Shown piece by piece: positions 1-8,764 of a DNA stretch of 64,000 bases (its first letter is position 1; every line of letters starts with the position of its first letter). The notes under the pieces are model-generated. The model was not told the origin of the DNA. It did no database searches and saw only the letters and a program-made list of their open reading frames with translations. The stretch comes from Gemmataceae bacterium (GTDB taxonomy: Bacteria; Planctomycetota; Planctomycetia; Gemmatales; Gemmataceae), in the NCBI GenBank assembly GCA_022842245.1, contig JALHPZ010000004.1, forward strand, positions 124,001 to 188,000, given 5' to 3'. The position numbers and the translations under genes are program-made.

Positions 1-563
1 CCATCCAACTGACTGACGGCGGCATCCTGCTCTACGAAGAAGCCTTCCTGCCTGCTGACCTTGCCGACCGCTACTTCGCCGAGTTGCGGGATACAGCCCC
101 GTGGGAACAAAAGCCTGGAGTATTCGGCCACATGCAGCCCCGGCTCACGGCTTCCTACGGCGACGAAGGCGTGACGTACCGCTATTCCGGCACGGTGAAC
201 GTGGCGCTGCCGTGGACGCCAACCCTGCTGGAGATCAAGGAGAAGATCGAGGCCGTTCAGGGGGAGTACAATTACTGCCTCCTGAACCGCTACCGATCCG
301 GCCAAGACAGCATGGGGATGCACTCCGACGACGAGCCGGGAATGGGCAATGTGATCGGCTCTCTTTCGTTGGGAGCAACCCGAACCTTTCGGATCAAGCA
401 CAACAAGACGAAAGAGACGATGAACTTCCCGGTCGGAAACGGCACGCTCATCATCATGGCTGGGACGATGCAGAAGTATTGGAAGCACGAAATACCTAAG
501 ACGAAGGAGAACGTCGAGGAGCGCATCAACCTGACGTTCAGGCAGATTGTGGAGTCAGCATGA
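1..563 (+). CDS. alkB: AlkB-like 2-oxoglutarate/Fe(II)-dependent dioxygenase (5' truncated by window edge)
   Basis: The frame is open to the left edge (first full codon at base 3), so the true start lies outside the window. The product resembles AlkB-type enzymes, which oxidatively remove alkyl groups from nucleic-acid bases. It shows the H-x-D iron ligands in GMHSDDEPG (His codon at about 321), a distal His in YWKHEIPK (about 486), and the C-terminal R-x5-R in EERINLTFR that binds 2-oxoglutarate. The N-terminal part, read from base 3, has the typical LL-YEEAFLP-AD---YF lead of the family. Its stop overlaps the following DsbA-family gene by 4 bp, so the two are probably co-transcribed. Confidence 0.88.
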   Translation, partial: IQLTDGGILLYEEAFLPADLADRYFAELRDTAPWEQKPGVFGHMQPRLTASYGDEGVTYRYSGTVNVALPWTPTLLEIKEKIEAVQGEYNYCLLNRYRSGQDSMGMHSDDEPGMGNVIGSLSLGATRTFRIKHNKTKETMNFPVGNGTLIIMAGTMQKYWKHEIPKTKENVEERINLTFRQIVESA

Positions 564-1192
564 CCATCACCGTTGACGTGATCTCCGACGTGATCTGCCC
601 GTGGTGCTTCATCGGCAAACGGCGGCTGGAAAAGGCCATCGCCGCTCTCGACTTGCCGGTGCAGGTCCGCTGGCTCCCCTTTCAACTGAACCCGACGATG
701 CCAAAGGAAGGCATCAGCCGCCGTGAGTATCGAATCACAAAGTTTGGAAGCTGGGAGCGGTCGCAGGAACTTGATGCGAAGGTAATTGCGGTCGGCAAGG
801 AAGAGAGCATTAACTTCGCTTTCGACCGGATCGAGCGAACACCGAACACACTCGACGCCCACCGTCTGATCTGGCTGGCCGATGCCAAGGGGATTCAGGA
901 CGCCGTGGTGGAGGCGTTATTCCTGGCATACTTCACCAAGGGCCGGGACATCAGCAACCGGCAGACGCTCCTCGACGTGGTGGCCGAGGCGGGCCAGGAC
1001 CGGGTGAAGGCCGAGTCCCTTCTGAAAGGCGACAAGGGAACGGAAGCGTTGAGGGAAGCAGGTGAACTGTCTCGTCGCCATCTCGTAGACGGCGTGCCGT
1101 TCTTCATCATCAACGGCCAGATCACACTGTCTGGTGCGCAGCCGCCCAATGCGTTCGTGGAGGCGTTCAGGCAGGTGGGTGGCTCGAAGTAG
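560..1192 (+). CDS. DsbA-family oxidoreductase, FrnE type
   Basis: A 210-residue thioredoxin-fold protein of the DsbA/FrnE group, thiol-disulfide oxidoreductases that are usually cytoplasmic in this branch. The CPWC active-site motif is at residues 13-16, directly after the first beta strand, and the cis-Pro loop is recognisable near the C-terminus in the GVPFF stretch. There is no signal peptide. The ATG overlaps the stop of the AlkB-like gene by 4 bp. Length and motif placement match the family. The physiological substrate is not visible from the sequence. Confidence 0.9.
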   Translation: MTITVDVISDVICPWCFIGKRRLEKAIAALDLPVQVRWLPFQLNPTMPKEGISRREYRITKFGSWERSQELDAKVIAVGKEESINFAFDRIERTPNTLDAHRLIWLADAKGIQDAVVEALFLAYFTKGRDISNRQTLLDVVAEAGQDRVKAESLLKGDKGTEALREAGELSRRHLVDGVPFFIINGQITLSGAQPPNAFVEAFRQVGGSK

Positions 1193-1212
1193 AAGAGGTC
1201 AGGTTGGCGTCT

Positions 1213-1680
1213 ATGCCCCGTGTCAGCGCTGGGCTGTTGATGTATCGGCTTCAGGATGGCAAGTTGCAGGTGCTTCTTGCTCATCCCGGTGGTCCATTCT
1301 TCCAGAACAAGGACGATGGGGCCTGGACCATCCCCAAGGGCGAGATCGAGCCGGGCGAGGACATGCTCGAAGCCGCAAAGAGGGAGTTCGAGGAAGAAAC
1401 CGGCATCACGCCAAGTGGACCATTCATCGCATTGACGCCGATCAAGCAGAAGGGCGGCAAGATTGTCCACGCCTGGGCGTTCCAGGGCGACTGCGATACG
1501 AGTGCCGTCGTCAGCAACACCTTCAGGATGGAATGGCCTCCGAAGTCAGGGCGGCAGATGGAGTTTCCTGAGATGGATCGGGCGGAATTCTTCGACGTGG
1601 CGACGGCGGGTCAAAAGATCAAAGCCGCACAGATGCCGTTGGTGAAGGAGTGCGAGCAGATCGTCTTGGGAAAGGGCTGA
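1213..1680 (+). CDS. NUDIX hydrolase
   Basis: A 155-residue Nudix protein with a complete Nudix box (G-x5-E-x7-REFEEETG-I) at about residues 43-65, which coordinates Mg2+ for hydrolysis of nucleoside diphosphate-linked compounds. The preceding region, with GPFF and an acidic DDGAW-TIPKG element, resembles the bacterial Nudix proteins annotated as NTP pyrophosphohydrolases. An in-frame TTG lies 9 bp upstream, but the ATG at 1213 is preceded by a purine-rich AAGAGGTCAGG stretch and gives the usual family start. It lies 20 bp after the DsbA-family gene on the same strand. The substrate cannot be predicted. Confidence 0.88.
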   Translation: MPRVSAGLLMYRLQDGKLQVLLAHPGGPFFQNKDDGAWTIPKGEIEPGEDMLEAAKREFEEETGITPSGPFIALTPIKQKGGKIVHAWAFQGDCDTSAVVSNTFRMEWPPKSGRQMEFPEMDRAEFFDVATAGQKIKAAQMPLVKECEQIVLGKG

Positions 1681-1691
1681 TGTGGTGACTT

Positions 1692-2390
1692 ATGGCCAAG
1701 TTCATTCCGGCAGAGGAACTGAAAAGCAAGTTCGGCGTGTTCGGCCATTTCTACTCTGTCCTGGTCGCTCCGAAGATAGTGGTCGAATGTCGAAGCGTGC
1801 TTGAAATCGTTGAGAGAGATCACGCCCCGCAGAAGACGGCAGCACTTTCCAGCCGCAAGCCAAATGCCGTTTTCATCATGATGAATCCCGGCTCATCCCG
1901 ACCGCTGGCCGAGGTAAACAATCGCATCCACGCCAAGGCGATCCACGAATTGCCGATCTCGCTGGTCCCGACGAAGCCCGACACGACGCAGTATCAGGTG
2001 ATGCGGGTCATGCACTATTGCGAATGGCGACACGTTCGAGTCCTGAATCTCTCGGACCTGCGGTGTCCAAAGAGCGGTGTATTCTTCAAGCAGTTCAAAG
2101 GGCTGGAGGAAGATCACTGGTTCGACGCCCACTCCGTATTCTCCGACCGAAGGGCCGACGAACTGGCGCTGAAGCTCACCAGCGGCATTCCGGTGATTCG
2201 AGCGTGGGGCGTCAGTCCGAACCTGGACCCGCTGATCGACCGCTGTATAGCGAAGCTCATTAAAACCAAGCTCGTCAGGGGCCTGCTGAAAGAAGGAACG
2301 ACAAACAAGTTCCTGCACCCGCTGCCTTCGCTGCAATCGCAGAAAGTCGAATGGGTGAGTCGGATGGTCGAGCAGTGCCGGGTGAAGTGA
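1692..2390 (+). CDS. DUF1643-like protein
   Basis: A 232-residue protein resembling DUF1643 proteins, a widespread family without assigned function. Family-like features are FIMMNPGSSRPL near residue 62 (the family has M-x-NPS), a central R-VLNLSDLRCPKSG segment equivalent to the usual V-NL-alR element, an AWG motif in PVIRAWGVSP, and a C-terminal HPLP element. There is no signal peptide or membrane segment. It follows the Nudix gene by 11 bp and converges with the endonuclease/exonuclease/phosphatase gene on the other strand. The family call is by pattern only. Confidence 0.6.
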   Translation: MAKFIPAEELKSKFGVFGHFYSVLVAPKIVVECRSVLEIVERDHAPQKTAALSSRKPNAVFIMMNPGSSRPLAEVNNRIHAKAIHELPISLVPTKPDTTQYQVMRVMHYCEWRHVRVLNLSDLRCPKSGVFFKQFKGLEEDHWFDAHSVFSDRRADELALKLTSGIPVIRAWGVSPNLDPLIDRCIAKLIKTKLVRGLLKEGTTNKFLHPLPSLQSQKVEWVSRMVEQCRVK

Positions 2391-2402
2391 CCTGCCGTCG
2401 AA

Positions 2403-3121
2403 TCATGAGAAACACGCCACGACCGGGTTGTGATCGCTGAGACGGTTCCATTCGTCACCTGATAGCACCACGCAAGACTGAAGCCGGTCCTTCCACGTCT
2501 TTGGCACGAACAGCCCGTCGCAGTGGTATGGGATAGTACGGTCCCCGGTCCAGCGGAGCGTTTGCTGCAACGGCTGGTCAGGGTTCGCTGTTTGCCAGCA
2601 GTTGAGCAGTCCAAACTCATCGGACAGCTTCGCTTGTATCGCCAAGTCTTGCTTGCTCACGGGCCGCTCTGAGCCGGGCCAGTGACTCACGGTGAGATTG
2701 AAGTCGCCGCCAATGACGACTTCGTGATTACCGGCAACCTTCTTGATCTCGTCCAGAATCATGTTCACCGGCTTCGAGTAGCTGCCCTTGAACACGGGGG
2801 CGTGAATGCTGAAAGCAAGGATCGGATCGGTCTGCCACGATGCGCCGCTGATCTCAGCACCGACCACCCAGCCGGAGTACCCAGGCACGTTAAGCGGCTT
2901 CACCGATCCAGTCTTTGAGAAGACTGCACTTCCCCAGCCGTTCTGCTCGACCATTGCCCACGCCGATTTGTTGCGAGTATCCGGGTACAACAGCGGTGGA
3001 AGATGCTCGTCGTGAGGATACGACTCCTGGAGCATCAACAGGTCCACGCCGCAGTCCTCGATCATCTTGATCCAATGACTCCGCTGGGAACCGCCCTTCA
3101 GAATGTTGTAAGTGGCGATCT

Positions 3122-3125
<4 letters not shown>
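2403..3125 (-). CDS. Endonuclease/exonuclease/phosphatase family protein
   Basis: The start is set at the ATG giving MKIATYNILKGG, the classic N-terminus of this Mg2+-dependent phosphodiesterase superfamily; the longer open frame upstream is out-of-frame reading of the neighbouring gene. The 240-residue product has the metal-binding LMLQES element, the IGGDFNLT motif in the middle, and the terminal SDHNPV motif with the catalytic His. There is no signal peptide. The start overlaps the stop of the upstream secreted-protein gene by 4 bp (ATGA). It is the last gene of the long minus-strand train. Whether it cleaves nucleic acid or a small phosphodiester is not visible. Confidence 0.85.
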
Positions 3126-3931
<806 letters not shown>

Positions 3932-3948
3932 TGCCTGCCTTTCGATCA

Positions 3949-4545
3949 TCAGCGGGAGAGTCGTGGAACGAATCTCCCGGTCTTCGTCATGTAATCACGG
4001 TATTGGTTCCCGAATCGCTCAATCAACATTGCCTCTTCCATCGGTGTGCGAATGGCGAGCAGCACCAGGACGATCAAGCTGGTCAGCCCGATGAGCCAGT
4101 TCGTCGTCAGGACCGTCACCGAGAACATCAGCAATGCCGCCGTGACGTAAAAAGGATGCCGGACCCAGCGGTACGGGCCAACCGTCACGAGAGTCGCCTC
4201 CTTCCGGGTCACAACTGTATCCGTCAGGTTCTTCCCCAGACTCGAAAGCGTCCAGTACATCAGAAACGAGCAAAATACTCCGGCAACGACGCCGATCCAT
4301 CGAACCCAATCCGGCAGCGGCACTGATGCCCACTGAAAAAAGTCGGGAAACAGCAGATACCCGAACGTGGCGATCCAGAGGCAAAGTCCGGCAAATCGCA
4401 ACGTGATGGCGAAGGCGTATCCTTCTTCTTTGCGGGAGATCGTCTCACCTGACTTGGCGGCTTGCAGCCGGTGGTAGACCGTGACCGACATCGTGAGTGC
4501 GATGACGACGACCAGGGCGACACGGTATGGAATCTCCGAGTACAT
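3949..4545 (-). CDS. Isoprenylcysteine carboxyl methyltransferase (ICMT/PEMT)-like membrane protein
   Basis: A protein of about 198 residues with four to five hydrophobic segments and the C-terminal signature of the ICMT/phospholipid methyltransferase family: GPYRWVRHPFY, then a hydrophobic helix, then PMEEAMLIERFGNQYRDY. This region forms the SAM pocket in family members. An ATG at 4545 overlaps the upstream gene's stop as TGATG; a GTG one codon earlier is possible. In bacteria the substrate is generally unknown, since isoprenylated proteins are absent. It lies between an MBL-fold gene and the secreted protein in a tightly packed gene train. Confidence 0.82.
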   Translation of the reverse strand: MYSEIPYRVALVVVIALTMSVTVYHRLQAAKSGETISRKEEGYAFAITLRFAGLCLWIATFGYLLFPDFFQWASVPLPDWVRWIGVVAGVFCSFLMYWTLSSLGKNLTDTVVTRKEATLVTVGPYRWVRHPFYVTAALLMFSVTVLTTNWLIGLTSLIVLVLLAIRTPMEEAMLIERFGNQYRDYMTKTGRFVPRLSR

Positions 4546-5300
4546 CACTTCGCCTGGATTTCAGCCCGCAGTTCCTTTTCCAGAATCGCAGCGAGTTGTC
4601 GTAGCAAGGCCGCACCATCGCCTCGATAGGCGCTCCCATGCTGGCAGGCGAGCGTCGTGGGATTGAGCAAAGCCAGCCGCTCCAGGATCGTGCCGGTCTT
4701 CGTGGAATGGGCGTAGTAATCCATCGGCTTCCGCATCGCTTCACTGGCGCTCAGGATTTCCGATTCGGTGAGGGGCGGCGTCTCTGCTCCTGCCTGTGTG
4801 AAGAGGTCGCCGCACAGCAGCGTGCCGGTCGTTTGGTCAAACAGCACACCACAGTCCCAGCCGTGGGGAACATGCGGCGTGTCGATCCATTGCCACGTCT
4901 TCTTGCCGGTCGAGAACGTTTGGCCGTCGGCCAAGCCTCGGCCTGGGCGGTCGGCCTGATCGTTCAGCGAGGTCATCACGCTGACGTGGCTGGCGAATGG
5001 AACAGCGTGCGGGGCGACAGCCAGGAACTCATTCATCGCCCCGGCCTCGTCGCCCTCAAAGTGCGAGTAGCCGATGTGTCGAATGCGGTTGAGCGGGATG
5101 ACCTTCGAGATCGCTTCGGACACGATTGGGAACCACTTGCGCCAGCCCGTGTGAAAGACCATCGGCTCATCATCAACGATGAGGTATTGGCTGAGGTTGA
5201 ATCCACCAGGGATGGCGTCGATCCGCAACGGCGTGTTGATGCGGTAGATGCCCGGTGCAACTTCGTCAATTCGTGTTCCGGTATGGGGGTTGGTCAGCAT
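4545..5300 (-). CDS. MBL-fold protein, oxygen-binding di-iron (ODP)-like
   Basis: A 251-residue metallo-beta-lactamase fold protein. The metal motif reads SHFEGDEAGAMNEF, that is H-x-E-x-D instead of the H-x-H-x-DH of lactamases, which is the pattern of the di-iron ODP family related to flavodiiron proteins. Further ligands are a His in APHAVPFASH, a central LLCGDLFTQ Asp and a late AC-QHGS His. The ATG has GGAG upstream (AAGGAGAAACATC). No flavodoxin domain follows, so any electron donor would be separate. A role in oxygen or NO sensing or reduction is inference from the ligand pattern. Confidence 0.78.
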   Translation of the reverse strand: MLTNPHTGTRIDEVAPGIYRINTPLRIDAIPGGFNLSQYLIVDDEPMVFHTGWRKWFPIVSEAISKVIPLNRIRHIGYSHFEGDEAGAMNEFLAVAPHAVPFASHVSVMTSLNDQADRPGRGLADGQTFSTGKKTWQWIDTPHVPHGWDCGVLFDQTTGTLLCGDLFTQAGAETPPLTESEILSASEAMRKPMDYYAHSTKTGTILERLALLNPTTLACQHGSAYRGDGAALLRQLAAILEKELRAEIQAK

Positions 5301-5336
5301 GATGTTTCTCCTTTGAATGCCAGCAAGCGATGCCGA

Positions 5337-5672
5337 TCAGGACGGCCCAACGGCTCCATATCGCACTCCGAGCCACACGGTCGGCTCGTCCGGCGTCGTC
5401 CAATCGACTCTGTGCTTTTTGAACGCCGGGATATTGATGAAGTCGCCGACCTTCATCTCGACCATGCCATCCTCGAACTGCAACGTCGCCGCTCCCTGCA
5501 AGACGATCACCCATTCGGCCTGCCCTTGGTCGTACCAGAAATCTGGTGCGGAAGCGTGGCCGTGGGAGATGATCCGCTCGATGCGCACGTCGGCGGCTTG
5601 AATGAGCGTCTGGACGACTTCCTTCGGCAACTGCTGCGGCAGGTCATCAAAGATGTTGGTGGGAGGTTCCAC
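5337..5672 (-). CDS. Cupin-domain protein
   Basis: A 111-residue single-cupin protein. The core has HGHASAPDFWYDQGQAEWV (metal-site strand 1 with His and the Gln/Glu-type ligand), the G-A-LQFEDG turn and the second motif GDFINIPAFKKHRVDW, which supplies the last His. Translation starts with GTG at 5672, overlapping the TAG of the upstream HTH gene by one base. Cupins of this type are often small-molecule binding or isomerase/dioxygenase-like; no substrate can be assigned. Confidence 0.82.
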   Translation of the reverse strand: MEPPTNIFDDLPQQLPKEVVQTLIQAADVRIERIISHGHASAPDFWYDQGQAEWVIVLQGAATLQFEDGMVEMKVGDFINIPAFKKHRVDWTTPDEPTVWLGVRYGAVGPS

Positions 5673-6436
5673 TAGATCAAACCCCTTGTATCAACTTTCT
5701 TCCGGGTCGCCATGTACTGCTCGATGGCCTGCACCAGCTTGTCGATCACCGACTGAAGTTGGTGGAAGTCGATCCAGATTTCACCGTCCGCAGGCGGATC
5801 GGCGTACCGAAACAGTGCCGCCATCTTGTCGATCTTGTGGAAGTCCCACAGACGATCTTTCACCCAGCCTGCGATCTTCATGCCGCTCTCGGCTTCGAGC
5901 AACTGGATGAGCCTGCTCAGGTCGTGGTGTTCTGGCGGGTTGTCGAGCGCTGCCTTGAGGTAGACCTCGACTGTGTGGCGGTAAAGGAACAGAACCGGGT
6001 AGTCCAGTTCATGCGGCTCGTACTTCGCCAGGGCTTGCTTCAGAAGTTCGTCCGCCGCCAGCTTGTAGGCCCTGGCCACCTGGGAAAGATCACGGCAGGC
6101 CATGCCCCCGATGAGTGTGCCGTGACGCCACGTTTCGTCCATGTTCTCTGACGGTTCTTGAAAGAACGGACTGTGGAGTTCAGCTATTTCAAGAAGCGAC
6201 TCGGCATATTGCTCCCCGGTGTTGAGGGCGTAATGAACATCATCCGAATCGTTGCCACATTCTAAATGATTGGCGATGACGGCCAGCACCCGCAGATCGG
6301 CTTCTGAGAACTGGCGCTCTTTGCCTTTCGCTGGTCGAGCGGTGAGGCTCAGGTATTCGGCGAACTCTGTCGCCCACCGCTTCACCTTGCCCGGCTCGAC
6401 GCCTATGAGCCGGGCCACTTCTGACACTGTTGCCAT
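5672..6436 (-). CDS. MerR-like HTH protein with HEPN-like C-terminal domain
   Basis: The start is placed at the ATG for MATVSEVARLIGVEP, which has a good GGAGAC ribosome-binding site; the longer frame lacks one. The product has 254 residues. The N-terminus (about 1-65) resembles a MerR/excisionase winged-helix DNA-binding fold, ending in QFSEADLRVLAVIANHLE. The remainder is alpha-helical with LFLYRHTVEVYLKAAL and HHDLSRLIQLLEAE, the helix pattern seen in HEPN-type proteins that recur in defence and toxin loci. A classical R-x4-6-H RNase motif is not obvious, so toxicity is not claimed. Such an HTH-HEPN combination fits a defence-linked accessory gene. Confidence 0.55.
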   Translation of the reverse strand: MATVSEVARLIGVEPGKVKRWATEFAEYLSLTARPAKGKERQFSEADLRVLAVIANHLECGNDSDDVHYALNTGEQYAESLLEIAELHSPFFQEPSENMDETWRHGTLIGGMACRDLSQVARAYKLAADELLKQALAKYEPHELDYPVLFLYRHTVEVYLKAALDNPPEHHDLSRLIQLLEAESGMKIAGWVKDRLWDFHKIDKMAALFRYADPPADGEIWIDFHQLQSVIDKLVQAIEQYMATRKKVDTRGLI

Positions 6437-6507
6437 CGTCGCTGTCTCCTTGCCCTGATGAATCCCTTCCAGGAAGGACACGCCGGGACATCATGAAGTT
6501 CGAGAAG

Positions 6508-6876
6508 TCATGGCCGCTGCTTCTTCCGTCCCTTGGCCTCCTTCCTCGCCACAAACTCCGAATCGTCGCCCTGGTGGAAGAAGATCATGCCATGCAGTTC
6601 ATCGCCCTTCACGATGGCCCACCCTCGACCTTGAGCCGGGTCCATCTCGTCATTGCCGTCCCAGGTCCACTCGACCGATGGCTCCCCGTCCCTCGTTGTA
6701 AGACGGCAATCCATCTGCCCGTGGACGTAGCCAAAGTGGAACTCTCCCTGGTCTTTGTCTCCAAACTCGATGTAGCCCTCTTCCTCTTCGTCAATGAAGT
6801 CCTGCTCCCAGGCGCTCATCGAGACGATTCGCCAGCGGCCAGTGAAGGGGTTCGGGGCTTTTGATTTCTTTGCCAT
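6508..6876 (-). CDS. Hypothetical protein, acidic, about 122 residues
   Basis: A small soluble protein with a strongly acidic centre (EQDFIDEEEEGYIEFG) and alternating aromatic strands (GEFHFGYVHG, VEWTWDG) suggesting a compact beta-barrel, then a basic C-terminus KGRKKQRP. The ATG at 6876 overlaps the upstream stop as TGATG. I do not recognise a named family. It sits between the HTH-HEPN-like gene and another short unknown gene within the minus-strand train. Confidence 0.6.
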   Translation of the reverse strand: MAKKSKAPNPFTGRWRIVSMSAWEQDFIDEEEEGYIEFGDKDQGEFHFGYVHGQMDCRLTTRDGEPSVEWTWDGNDEMDPAQGRGWAIVKGDELHGMIFFHQGDDSEFVARKEAKGRKKQRP

Positions 6877-7214
6877 CAATTCGTCCCTCCCCGTTCATCC
6901 GTATCAGCGATCCGGAGTTCATGTAGCTCGACGTGCTTCGCCCACAACTCCTCGAACTGCTCACCGGAAACCTGGATTGTGTCGGTCTGGCTCGTCTCGC
7001 AGTTGATCCATTTCAAGTGCTTGCCCGTGGTCGCACCCCAATCGTTCTGGCGAACAATCGTCGGCGTTCCCGGAGTTCGGAACGCAACCGGCGTCTTGTA
7101 ACTGAACCAGACCGTCAGTGGCCCCAGGTCAATCCGTAGCGTATGCGCTCCATAGTTGCTTGAGTCAGGTGGAGTGTAGCTGCTGAGCGAAGCGAGTTCT
7201 GCGTGTGTGGTCAT
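6876..7214 (-). CDS. Hypothetical protein, 112 residues
   Basis: A short soluble protein without signal peptide or membrane segment. The central part (RIDLGPLTVWFSYKTPVAF, then TIVRQNDWGATTGKHLKWIN) reads like a small beta-rich domain found on phages and plasmids, but I cannot name it with confidence. The C-terminus contains a helical FEELWAKHVELHELRIA segment. It lies 24 bp after the Nmad3-like gene and overlaps the next gene, which suggests joint transcription. Confidence 0.6.
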   Translation of the reverse strand: MTTHAELASLSSYTPPDSSNYGAHTLRIDLGPLTVWFSYKTPVAFRTPGTPTIVRQNDWGATTGKHLKWINCETSQTDTIQVSGEQFEELWAKHVELHELRIADTDERGGTN

Positions 7215-7238
7215 CGGTGCTTCTTCCGCCGTTGATGG

Positions 7239-7976
7239 TTATTCCAATCCCGTCACGAACCGGATCGCCTCGTCCACGAATGCAGGCTCCACCCACCGAG
7301 GCGGGCTTCGTTGAATGGAAATGTGGCCCCCGAAACTGCCGAACACCTTCTGTATTGTTGGAGAAAGCACCTTGAGCGGCTTGCCCGCCCGGTCCTTGCC
7401 CTCGGTGCTGATCTGGTGCGCTTTCTTGAACAACCGGCTCCCAGGACCGTCTTTCACCAGCACCAAGTCTTCCTTCTGCTTCTCAAAAACCGTTCGGTAG
7501 CGAACGTGGAAGTTCATGCCGAAATCAGCTTTCAGCACGTTCTTGTCGAAGTCACCGGCCAACCCAGCGAGGGCGACCTCGAAGTAACCGGCAAGATAGA
7601 GGGCGGGTCGATGATCCTGGTCCCAGCCGCCGTCCGCATCCCACTTCTGCAAGCCGCAGTAAAAGACGAGAAAATCCCCAGGCCGCAAGTTCCGCAGGGA
7701 TCGCTTCGGGGGCGTCGGATCGCCGTAGGTGTACGTCTCCCACTCTGGGTCAACGTGGACGTGCTGATCGGCCATGACCTTCTTGCGGGACTCGGCGAAA
7801 TAATCTGCGTGCGGCCTGCCGTCCCGCCCGACCATGTTCCCGTAGGTGTGGACGCTCACGCCCTTGTTGTCAGGAATGCACACGAAATCGAACGAGCCAT
7901 CCTTGAACAACGGCCCCTGGATGCCGCCGCAGCCGGAGTCGATGCCGACACGGAGAAGGACGACCTGCTGGGTCAT
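7239..7976 (-). CDS. Nmad3-like protein (nucleotide modification associated domain 3)
   Basis: The start is set at the ATG giving MTQQVVLLRVGIDSGCGG, because this is the characteristic N-terminus of Nmad3 proteins (VLLRVGxDxxyGg-GP). The 245-residue product continues with GPLFKDGSFDFVCIPD, HADYFAESRK, a FLVFYCGLQKWD element and an AGYFEVA strand, all in the family order. Nmad domains were described computationally as partners of base-modification systems in phages and bacteria; no biochemical activity is established to my knowledge. It overlaps the upstream Nmad2-like gene by 4 bp, forming a two-gene module downstream of the defence genes. Confidence 0.72.
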   Translation of the reverse strand: MTQQVVLLRVGIDSGCGGIQGPLFKDGSFDFVCIPDNKGVSVHTYGNMVGRDGRPHADYFAESRKKVMADQHVHVDPEWETYTYGDPTPPKRSLRNLRPGDFLVFYCGLQKWDADGGWDQDHRPALYLAGYFEVALAGLAGDFDKNVLKADFGMNFHVRYRTVFEKQKEDLVLVKDGPGSRLFKKAHQISTEGKDRAGKPLKVLSPTIQKVFGSFGGHISIQRSPPRWVEPAFVDEAIRFVTGLE

Positions 7977-8764
7977 GGTGTCGCTCCTCGAAGCATCGCC
8001 ATGAGTTCTTCCAATGACTCCCATTTCAGGTAGTTTCGGCAGTGGTCCTTGGCGAAGTAGATCATCGGCTCGTTCCAAATGAACGTCCGCCGAGGATCAG
8101 CTAACAGCAGTGGAGGATGACCGTACTTGTCCGCAAGGTGATAGCTGATGTCATTGTGCCAGTCATTGTGCCAGCCATCCTCACCCCGCCAGCGATGAGC
8201 GTGAAGGTGCGGCGATAGGTATCGGCTTGGTGAGAACCGAGCGTCGCCGGTTGGAAGTGGAGACTTCGGCTTGAACACGTCGCCGAGGAAGTGGACGTGC
8301 GCCGCCTTTGCATGGCGGGTAGCAGCATTCATTTCGGTCCAAAGATCGCAGTGCGACTCGGACATTGACTCGATCTTGGCGAGATAGAACAGCCAGTGTT
8401 TTCCCTCATGGATCGTGCGGCTCGTGACACCAGCCAACCATACACCCTTCCAATCCTCTCCCTTCAGGCTGGCCCGCATCTGATGCTTGCAGGTGCAAAG
8501 GGTCAGCACGTCACCTTGGAAGTTTGGAGCCGAGCCGTGTTGTTGAAAAATGGTCGTCTCGTGATCCAGCTTCACGGTTCGGACGACGTAGGAATAGGCT
8601 CGATCCTGCCTCTTGCCGATGCGGTCGGTGAGTACAGGTAGAGGGAGGCCAAGGTTCTTGCAAAGTTGACCGCTACTCGGAAATGGCTGGACCGTCTGGA
8701 TGCCTTGCTCTGTTCGGCATCGACGTTCGGCTTTGCGAGTTGAGCAGCGATCACGGACTCTCAT
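7973..8764 (-). CDS. Nmad2-like protein (nucleotide modification associated domain 2)
   Basis: The ATG at 8764 overlaps the stop of the phosphatase gene (ATGA); a longer frame only copies that gene in another frame. The 263-residue product has YSYVVRTVKLDHETTIF, then GDVLTLCTCKHQMRAS and a WKGVWLAGVTSR segment, matching the Nmad2 pattern (YSYVVR-D-G, LATCKP-IR, GDW--G). A later part is rich in His (SPHLHAHRW, HNDWHNDISYHLADKYGHP), possibly a metal site. The first 60 residues are basic and unlike the family, so the exact start is less certain than the domain. It pairs with the Nmad3-like gene. Confidence 0.68.
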   Translation of the reverse strand: MRVRDRCSTRKAERRCRTEQGIQTVQPFPSSGQLCKNLGLPLPVLTDRIGKRQDRAYSYVVRTVKLDHETTIFQQHGSAPNFQGDVLTLCTCKHQMRASLKGEDWKGVWLAGVTSRTIHEGKHWLFYLAKIESMSESHCDLWTEMNAATRHAKAAHVHFLGDVFKPKSPLPTGDARFSPSRYLSPHLHAHRWRGEDGWHNDWHNDISYHLADKYGHPPLLLADPRRTFIWNEPMIYFAKDHCRNYLKWESLEELMAMLRGATP

